DNA of 64,000 bases from Leptobrachium leishanense. Lineage: Eukaryota; Chordata; Amphibia; Anura; Megophryidae. The position numbers were made by a program, and so were the translations under genes. Numbering within the stretch: position 1 is the stretch's first letter; each line of letters opens with the position of its first letter. Shown here piece after piece: positions 56,445 through 64,000 of this stretch. Below the pieces are notes generated by a model, which was not told the origin of the DNA, did no database searches, and worked only from the letters and a program-made list of their open reading frames with translations. The stretch is taken from the NCBI GenBank assembly GCA_009667805.1, contig CM019069.1, positions 47,736,201-47,800,200 on the forward strand, read 5' to 3'.

Positions 56445-57394
56445 TCATGGAGGTTCACCATGATCCTGAGTATCCTCCTGTGAGCGCACTCGGGTGCTGC
56501 GACGTCCACGGCGTGCCGTCTGCCAGGGTTGGCGTTGAGGCAACGAGAGGGGGGGTCCAGGTGTTTCGCCACCCAGCCATCCCTTAACCGTGACTGGAGG
56601 GAGGCCCAAGGCTTGCATAAAATCAGGAACATCTTCAGGTACCGTAATGCTCAGTAGACGGTTATCGTGGCGGACATGAAGGGCGAATGGGTAGTTCCAA
56701 CGGTACCTTATGGAGTGTGCTCGAAGTTGGTCCGTCACAGGTTTCAGCTCCCTCCGTGCCATGAGGTTAGCGCGGGAAACGTACTGATATATCTCCAGGT
56801 ATGGTCGTCAAAAATGATCTCGGAACTGTTTCTCGCCGCCTTCATAACTTCTTCTTTCAGAGAGAAAAGGTGCACTCTGCAAATGACGTCTCGTGGAGTC
56901 GCAGTGGGCGCTCCTCGACCCCGAAGGGCTCTGTGTGCCCGGTCCAACTGTATCGGGGTGTCAGGGGGCCTCTGGAGTAACTCGTTGAATAAAGTTTGTA
57001 ATATAAGGCCCAAATTTTCAGTGTCCTCAGATTCAGGCAGGCTGCGGATCCTTATATTGTTGCGTCGGCATCTGTTGTCTAGGTCGTCCTCCCATCTGTA
57101 GAGGAACGCCATCTGGGAGGCCTGGGTTTCCAGGAGGGCAGAGGTGTGTTGGTGCTGCAAAGCGGTTGCTTCCCTGTCATCTTCCAGGCTCTGGACTCTG
57201 TGTCCCAGCTGCCTTACATCTGCTCCCAACTCAGCAAACTTGACATCAAATTCTGCTTCTAGCCTGCAGAACAGCTGTTCCAGGTCAGATCTTGTGGGTA
57301 AGAGCTTCAGGGTCTCCTTCTGCTCCAGATCCTCCCCGCCGTCGCGCGCTGGCGATGGGCTGTCAGGGCCGCTCGCTTCCTCCGTCGCCGCCAT
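56445..57394 (-). pseudogene. L1 ORF1 protein (coiled coil, RRM, CTD), one frameshift
   Basis: An RNA-binding chaperone of L1 particles. The ATG at 57394 opens an acidic N-terminus (MAATEEASGPDSPSP), a coiled-coil region (LEQLFCRLEAEFDVKFAELG...VQSLEDDRE) and the RRM (NRCRRNNIRIRSLPES...DVICRVH). The frame is lost at ~56760, just after WRYISTFPAL. The C-terminal domain continues in another frame (56762-56445: RRELKPVTDQLRAHSIRYRWNYPFAL, HDNRLLSITVPEDVPDF). Apart from this shift the ORF is well preserved. Confidence 0.88.
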
Positions 57395-57638
57395 CTTGGA
57401 TTCGGGGCCTACACGAGGTGGAGCCGCCGCCCGCTCAGGTACAGCCGCATCGGGGACATGGAGGTCGGCGCCGGGGTGCTCGGTCCACTCACCAAGGTTT
57501 TATCTTTCTTTTTTGGCCCCATGTATCTGGTGGTTGCCTGCTTTAGTAGCGCTTTTAGTGTGCCCGGGTGAAGCGCGCAGCAATCAGGCGGCCATCACGG
57601 ATTGTGTCGAAGCCACGCCCCCTGATTCATTTTTATAA

Positions 57639-60600
57639 ATGTCAGCCGATCTACAGAGTCGGTGGACAGACGCACTCTTTTTTGTCTGTGACAAAACCTC
57701 CAGCGGCACTGAATGTCCTTTCAGAAAGCACGCTGGATGAAGGGCAACCTAGTAGCTGCATAGCATATTGGCTAAGTTCTGGCCAGTGATCCAATCTCAA
57801 CACCCAGTAAGCCAGTGGATCATCTGCTGTAAAGGTATCCAGGTCTGCCCTTGCCCCTAGGTAGTCCTGCACCATACGGTGAAGACGCTGGCAATGGGTG
57901 CCTACATTTGACGTCCCTGGGCGTCGTGGACTAAAAAAATGTAAAAAGGCATTAGTCAAGCGGCCCCGGCGTTCACCGCTCTTCCTCTGATCATCCGCAG
58001 CCTCAGAAGCACCTGTGTCATCACTTGGTAACCTACCAGTGCCTGGAAAGTGTTACACAAGTGTCGCTTTAGAGCGTCCTCAAATTGTTTCATCCTGTCC
58101 TCCCTCTGTGCGGGCAGGATGAGCTCTGCAACTTTACCCTTGTATCGTGGATCAAGAAGGCTTGCCAACCAGTAATGATCCCTCTCCTTGATAGCACGAA
58201 TCCTGGGGTCCTTTAGCAGGCTTTGCAGGATAAGGGAGCCCATGCAGCATAGGTTGGAGGTGGCATTAGCTTCCGAGTCTTCCTGGTCAATGAGGATGAC
58301 CCCATCGTGCACTTCTTCCTCCCAGCCACGTACTACTCCTTGTGTTTCTGGGCACACAAAATCCTCCCTTGAGGAATCCCCACCTTCAATGCCCCCACTA
58401 CTTAAATATTCCTCCTCATGCTCCTCGTGTCTGATCTGAGGACCCGCAGGAATGCTGTCTGCGTAAAGACTGGGGCCTTGAGAGCTAGGGAAGGCCTCCT
58501 CTTCCTCCCGCTGCTCTGCCTCTAGTGCCACCTCTATAATTCCCCGCAGAGTGCGCTCCAGCAGGAACACTAAAGGAATTGTCACTTACCCTGGCGTAGG
58601 GCGGAGAGAAGGTTGCTGCCATTATCACAGACGACCATTCCCAGCTCAAGCTGGCGTGGTGTTAACCATCTCTGCACCTGCCCCTGCAGAGCTGACAGAA
58701 TTTCTGGCCCGGTGTGGCTCCTGTCCCCTAAACAAAACAGCTCAAGCACAGTATGGCATTTTTTTGCTTGAGCCACTGCGTAGCCCCTGTCATGCGTCGG
58801 TTTAACTGCCACTTTGCCAGAGACCGAGAAGGAGGAGGAAGAGGCGGTGGAGCAGACAGACCTCATACAAGCAGCTTTCTGGAGGTGTGGTGGATGAACA
58901 AGCTCCAGCACAGAGCCTCGTCTTGGATCCCTCCCAGCTGCAATCAGAGTTACCCAGTGTGCCATGAAGGAAATGTAATGGCCCTGTCCATGCTTGCTGG
59001 ACCACGTGTCTAAAGTCATGTGCACCTTGTTGCTGACTGCCTTTCCCAAAGACTCCATAACATTGTGTTCCACGTGCTGGTATAGTGCTGGAATGGCCTT
59101 CCGTGAAAAGAAATTGGCTTTTTGGAACCTGCCACTGTGGTACAGCACATTCAGCAAATTCACGGAAGGAAGCAGAGTCCACCAGCTGGAAAGGCAGCAG
59201 CTGTAATGCGAGTTAATTTTGCTAAGCTGGCATTTAGGCTGTGCTTGGGGATGGTTGGACTATATTTTTTTCTTACGCTGCAGCAGCTGGGGCAACGTAA
59301 TCTGACTGCGTAAATCTTCAGCTGATGGGATGCTGTCACATTGTGAGAAGGACCTGGTACACCCATTACTGCAGCATCATCCCTGTCAGTGGAGGTTGTA
59401 GGCAATGACATGGCATGACATATAGTGGGGGTAGAGACAGATGAGGAGGAGGACCTATGCAAAGTGTTGTGCCAACGGGATGCGTGGCAGGTGGTCATAT
59501 GTCGCCTCAAGCACGTGGTACCCAAGCGTGGGACGTCTTTCCCACGCTTGATCCTCATCTGACATAGATTACAAATAGCAACGGTGCGGTCTGCTGCACA
59601 TTTCTTAAAGAACTCCCAGACCGCAGACTTCCTGTACATGTGCTTTGAGACAACAGCGCTCTGCACCTGAGCAGCTGTGACTTCTGATGCTTTGGACTGG
59701 CTACGGTTGGTCATAGAGGACGTTGTGCCTCGTGTTTGTTGTGCCTCCTCCTCACTTGACTCCTCTGTTCGATCAGGCACCCAGGTGGAGTCAGTGACCT
59801 CATCATCGTCATTGTCACAGGTAGACATACCCATCTCTCTGTGTCTAGCTATCGGTATATCTACTGCGATATGTATGATATAAGCATATTTATATCTATG
59901 GCTATCTATAGATACCAGGTCATTTGGCGCAGCTGGCGTAAGAAATCAATGGCTGCGTTTCCAGTCTGCTGGAAAGAAACAATTAAACGGGTCCGTGACA
60001 CTTTTCTCTGAAGTCATCAAAGGTGTGAATTAAAGATAACACCTCTTTGGGGTCTACCCAGCAGGCAGAAAGAGCAATTGCTCATGGCAGGGAGAAGACG
60101 CAACCAGAGCGGCACCCCAACCGCATATCAAAGAAGCAATCACATTCTCTGATCACAGAAGGTGGTCTTTGGGAGATGATTGATAGACCAGGGAATTAAG
60201 ATTAATGACAAAGCATACTGAGCACGCTCCGGAGAGGGGAATTCTGGTATATGTAGTGCTGGAGGCTGGGCCATTTGTGGGTGGGTTTTGGAAGGACCAG
60301 GAAGTGGATAAATTCTGAAGCTCTCCATGTGCTGGTGGCAGATCACAGGGGGTTCATGTGTCCTGTGCCATGAGGATTTGTCCATGCTGTACATGCTTCT
60401 AGCTCCAGACCCCCAGGAGTCGCCTAGAATTGGCTTATTTGACGTGTAAGTAAGGCTCTGTGCTTAATCGCTTTCTTTTATTTGCTGTGTACTGTGTAAC
60501 TAGTGATTTATTCTATCTATAATTTTTCCTGTAACAAATGCACTGTGATATATATATCTTTTTTTCTATATCATAAATAAATATACCTTATTTAAGTTTT

Positions 60601-61628
60601 TGCTTCTGGCTGATGAGATCCACAATAACTAAGGAGTATTGCTGATTGTTTTAAGCTCGGGTAGATACGAAATTGTGAGTTGCGGTCGCTGGGGACGGCA
60701 GGGATTGTTGTCTATGCAGTCACTGTCTGGGTCTAGGGTAGGCAGACAGTGCGGTTGCTTAGCCCTGCGTATCTCGCCGCGACGCCCGTAGTGTCCATGA
60801 GGACTGGTGGCAGCGTAACTAATAGAATAGGAAAGTGAGCCCAGGGATTGTGGGAGACGTAGTCATTACTCGCTTCAAGAGAAGACTTGTACTGCGTTGC
60901 AATCCTGGGACCATTTTATCGCGCTCGACGTACCTGTTGCGAGAGAAAGTGTGCAGGGACAGATAGGTAAGCAAGCACGGGGGCTTGCTGTCCATGCAGT
61001 CATTATCTGGGCTAGGCTAGACAGATAGTGGGTGGCTTAACCCGGCGTCTTTCACAGCCACGTGCGTGGTCATGACAGTCATCACCCCCTATCTCCTCGT
61101 CACTGGAGCCAACCTCGCAATATGCTGCAGCTGCTGGGGGAACATGAGTGCCAGTTATTTGTGTGTCACTGGCACCCCCTTCCTCTAGGTTGATTATACT
61201 CCCTTCCTCAACCTCAGAGATTGAATCAGAGCACTGTAGTTGCTGCACATCCTCATGCAGCATGTCACTGTCATTGTAGTCAAACAATTCAGCTGACTCC
61301 TCCGTGTATGTGAGGCTACGGCAGGAGTAGCTGTGGACATGGAGGCTGCATTAGATGCTTTGGCAGCTGAGGTGGACTGTAAACCAATACAAGCCTGGCT
61401 AGCAGATGACTCGGAGGATGAGGATGGCCTGGTTAGCCAATCCACCAAATCCTCTGTATGTTGCTGCTGCTTAAGACGGCCAGCACCAGTTAGAAAGGAC
61501 AAGCGTGCCCCTGCAGAGGATGCACCACATCCACGACGACCAGAGGCACAGCCTCCCGACACAGAGGTTGCTTGCCCTCTTATCTGTGTCTGGGAGCGTC
61601 TGCCTGTCCTTTTTGGTCTTTCTGACAT
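57639..61628 (-). pseudogene. hAT transposase with BED zinc finger (broken, internally deleted)
   Basis: Read on the - strand. 61628-61195 and 61287-61012: Ser- and acidic-rich N-terminus (MSERPKRTGRRSQ...; SDSISEVEEGS). 59834-59160: a BED finger (CNLCQMRI...RRHMTTCH) after an acidic stretch. 59163-58582: RNase H-like core with first catalytic Asp in TLDTWSSKHGQGHY and second Asp in VVCDNGSNLLSAL. 58585-57956: C-terminal core (LLDPRYKGKVAEL). 57959-57651: the hATC dimerisation domain (DPLAYWVLRLDHWPELSQYA...SSSVLSERTFSAAG). Frameshifts separate the pieces, and the segment normally between SNLLSAL and FLLERTLRG (including the conserved central region) is deleted. The last ~20 codons and the stop (50704-50706) lie on the other side of the L1, which landed in the codons for FIKMNQ. 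Confidence 0.88.
59880..61075. mobile_element. Unidentified insertion (LTR-like) inside the hAT element
   Basis: This ~1.2-kb stretch separates the acidic N-terminal part of the hAT transposase from the BED-finger part and is not transposase-like. It has AATAAA at 60576-60581 in an AT-rich stretch. Two related segments, ~60700-60775 and ~60980-61050, share ATGCAGTCA(C/T)TxTCTGGG and GGTxGCTTA(A/G)CCC. A GACTGGTGGCAGCG motif (~60802) is like the region next to the primer-binding site of some Gypsy elements. Flanking duplications were not found. A long transposase intron containing repeats is the alternative. Confidence 0.35.
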
Positions 61629-62257
61629 GGTGAGTGATATATAGATTAAAGATATACAGAACTCTGATTCAACTCTGTTATAAAAATTGGAGATATGCAG
61701 AACTCTGAGTCAATTGTGTTATCTAGATTAAAGATTTCCAGAACTCTGGTATAACTCAGTGAGACACCCTGATAGCTGGCAGCCAGTGACAAGACACAGA
61801 TTAAAATTCGCAGAAATCTGCTACAAGTTTGTGAGACCCCCTGATAGGACCCCCTGATAGCTGGCAAAAGTGACAAGACACACATTACAATTCCCAGATA
61901 TATTGTAGAAGTGAGACCCCCACAATAGCTGGTGGCAGTGAGAACACACACTAACAGAACAATCTCCTCTCAAAAAACACGTGCTGGGGCTGCGAGGGAC
62001 GCCTTATATAGTGTGCTGCTGGACTTAGCTCTGTGAGCCCATGATTGGGCAAAATTTGCCCATAGTATTGCACCTGTCTTGCATCTGACCTGTGGTCAGG
62101 TGCAAGGCTGTAGCCAATTACAAGCTTCAGGCCAGTGGAAAAGTGCATTGTGGACCATTGTGGGTGAACACGCGGAAATGTTCGGAGTTCGCGAACGGCC
62201 GATGTTCGATGCGAACTCCGAACAGATCGAACCGAACAGCTCATACCTAATCGGAAG

Positions 62258-63930
62258 TTTCCAAATGTCCGCGGACGTCGTGCAGCCTCACATTCAGATA
62301 GTAACCGATTAGCCCGTTCACTAATCCGAGAATTCCTGGGAAATTATTGGTGAATTGCAATCTGTAGGTTATGATATCAGAATTGGGAAAAAAAATGTTT
62401 ATAAAAAAATCTATGGAGGTGGAGCTTGGATACTGAGTGGGAAAGACGTATTCTGCAGGAGCTCGTTGAGTTGGGCTCCTTGCCACTATATTTTGATCTT
62501 TTTTGGACTGCTGACTTAACCTCCTCGGGACTCTGATTATTCAGAGGTGACATCTGCACTCCCGGGTGGCAGTTTTTTTTGTCCCTAGTGACTCCCGTGT
62601 GGTTCCTTTTTTGTAGTGGTCCTCTGCACATCTCCAGGTGGCCATCTTGAGGCCTACTTGGTGGAGCAGCACCTGCCTCTAGGATTCAGCTGCTGGCTTC
62701 GGCAGGGGACCGTGGCAGTCCGTGTTATGAGACCTTCATTTCCCCCCTCTTGAGTCTGAGTGCCAAATAATGGCTGGAAGATTACCTGCACTCCCCGTCG
62801 GAATCCGCAGATGACGACCAGCCGCTTACATAGGGTGACCTTCGGAGCTTGCTAGCTGTAAAGTGGGATGTTCTGGGTGGTTCCCCGCAGCTGCAGCTTA
62901 CTGCTGGGAGCGACACTGCGGAGGGGCGACCTGAGGCCATGCAGGTGGGGATGCCGGGGCGTCTGCCTACTACTGGCGTTGCCGACTTGCAGATGGTGGC
63001 CGACCCTGCGGGTGCTAGCCTACACTTATGGAGCTAGATGAAGACACCCTGGTTGCCTCTGTTCCCCCGACCCGCGTCTGGGCGATGGTCTGGCCGGAGG
63101 AGGTCACGAATGGAACTCCACTCCTGCTTCATGGGGTGGACGTGTCGCTCCTGGGAGGGTCGCAGCGTTGGATCCTGTTCCTTGGTGCTGAGTCTGTCTG
63201 GGGGCTCCTCATCCGGATAGCTTCTCGCTTCCTGTGTGTCCTTGAGAGGGCTACACATCCCGTTCTCTTCTTTTACGTGGGTTGATGTGGCCTACCTCGC
63301 TTGCTGGATCCAAGATGTGGAGATTCCCGGCCACCTGGTCGTCCCTCGTCCCCTGATTGAGAATTTAACCACTCTTCCCTCCCCCACGTTTGAACTATGA
63401 CTCTACGAAAATATGGGGACTTGTCTGACTTGCTGGCGGGGTCCCGAGACAGCCTTCCCCCCCCCTTTTTTTTTTCTGTGTATGGAACACTGGGTTGCCC
63501 TGGGCGAGCCAACTGTGCGGCGACCATGGCTCTGGTCGTATCTCTTGGACCCAGGTCTTATGGCCTCCGGCCTTCCCGTGTGTTGTCGGGGTGAGCCGGG
63601 TATGCCATATTTCATGGACAGTCCCCCCCGGGTATGTTGTGTTTTTTTTTCTGTGCTTGATGCTCCTTTATCGGCCTTCGCCAGCTTGTCTGTACAGTCT
63701 GCCCGACCTGTTTTGATCGTACCCCCCCCCTCCCTTCCCCTTCATGTTTTATTGTGTTTTATGTGCAATGGAGACTTCTAATTTTTCTGGCTGACTATTC
63801 TTATGTGCTGAGATTGCTATCTATCTAATGATGTGCCATTCTTTGATGGCCCTGCGTGGCCATTTTCCTGTCTGGTTTTCTGTGACTTCGCAATGTTATA
63901 AATAAACTTTAAATATGTAAAAAAATGTAA
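62258..63930 (+). other. Probable retroelement sequence, 3' end at ~63920
   Basis: A G+C-rich stretch (62640-63640) with CpG and long C-runs, then an AT-rich end with TTATAAATAAACTTTAAATATG (~63896-63918) followed by A-rich DNA. It resembles the 3' end of an L1-like LINE. The small frames (for example 63028-63285 and 63413-63781) give no motif I can recognise. Confidence 0.35.
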
Positions 63931-64000
63931 ATCTATTTTTTCCAAGCAAATGTGTCAATCCACCCATAGCACTCAACCATACATTTTATTTTCTTGTGAA

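Larger units (their letters stand above)
50769..57621 (-). mobile_element. Full-length L1-superfamily LINE (6.85 kb incl. nested CR1)
   Basis: Flanked by CTGATTCATTTTTATAA at 50752-50768 and 57622-57638 (17-bp exact duplication). The 5' end is at the right and begins GGGGCGTGGCTTCG on the - strand, like other frog L1 elements. ORF1 is at ~57394-56445 and ORF2 at ~55606-51293. The 3' UTR runs to 50769 and ends CAATAAAAACTATTTTACA without a long poly(A), which is unusual for mammalian L1 but seen in some amphibian families. ORF2 contains a CR1 insertion. Both ORFs are damaged. Confidence 0.92.
50038..62249 (-). mobile_element. Autonomous-type hAT transposon hosting an L1 insertion
   Basis: Left terminus TAGTGATGAGCCGAACAC (50038); right terminus CGAACAGCTCATACCTA (ends 62249). 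The flanks ATCAGAAG (50030-50037) and ATCGGAAG (62250-62257) are an 8-bp duplication with one mismatch. Subterminal DNA next to the ends is rich in TTCGAAC/GTTCG motifs (50050-50130, 62170-62240). Without the L1 (50769-57621 plus one target copy) the element is about 5.3 kb, usual for an autonomous hAT. The transposase is on the - strand and broken. The right interior (61640-61960) holds a degenerate tandem with AGAACTCTG and CCCTGATAGCTGGC units. Confidence 0.88.

Overview
This window is vertebrate nuclear DNA, most likely from an anuran amphibian. The evidence is a split gene with vertebrate HAT1 sequence and a dense load of repeats typical of frog genomes: hAT, PIF/Harbinger, piggyBac, Tigger and Tc1/mariner DNA transposons, L1, CR1 and L2 LINEs, and fold-back elements. 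The species cannot be fixed from sequence alone. Only about 1 percent is host coding sequence; nearly everything else is transposons, often nested, or unique intron and intergenic DNA.

Host genes. The last three coding exons of HAT1 (type B histone acetyltransferase catalytic subunit) lie on the + strand at 15653-15804, 16602-16718 and 19865-20032. The first ~15.6 kb is therefore probably HAT1 intron; earlier HAT1 exons were looked for and not recognised. A CpG-rich segment at 29640-29840 looks like a housekeeping promoter. It holds a short ATG exon with a splice donor (29746-29785), which I propose as exon 1 of METAP1D, the gene that follows HAT1 in the same orientation in mammals. No further METAP1D exon was recognised.

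Region by region. 1-15.6 kb: a 21-bp minisatellite, a strong GC-rich hairpin, several hAT MITEs, a 28-bp minisatellite seeded by a Tigger-like terminus (6750-7313), two Harbinger-like elements, and a composite hAT/CR1/Harbinger nest (12310-13495). 15.6-20.7 kb: the HAT1 3' end with two inverted piggyBac-like MITEs in the last intron. 20.6-27.7 kb: large palindromic elements, a dead Tc1 copy and a CR1/L2-like LINE fragment. 28-38.5 kb: a tandemly amplified Harbinger MITE, the METAP1D candidate, an L2 fragment and a Tc1 fragment. 40.2-41.8 kb: a structurally intact Tc1/mariner transposon with an uninterrupted 340-aa DD34E transposase and perfect 29-bp inverted repeats. 42-48.4 kb: Harbinger elements nested in one another and a LINE carrying a palindromic insertion. 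50.0-62.2 kb: a three-layer nest, in which an autonomous-type hAT element (8-bp target duplication) was hit by a ~6.9-kb L1 (17-bp target duplication), which was in turn hit by a truncated CR1. 62.4-64 kb: probable retroelement 3' sequence.

The most intriguing signal is a hammerhead-ribozyme-like core (CTGANGA, short stem-loop, GAAAC) that recurs at about nine places inside palindromic or short repeats. The copy at 25065-25117 on the - strand can form all three hammerhead stems. Two nearby insertions have 13-15 bp target duplications, which suggests retroposition of Penelope-like, ribozyme-bearing elements.
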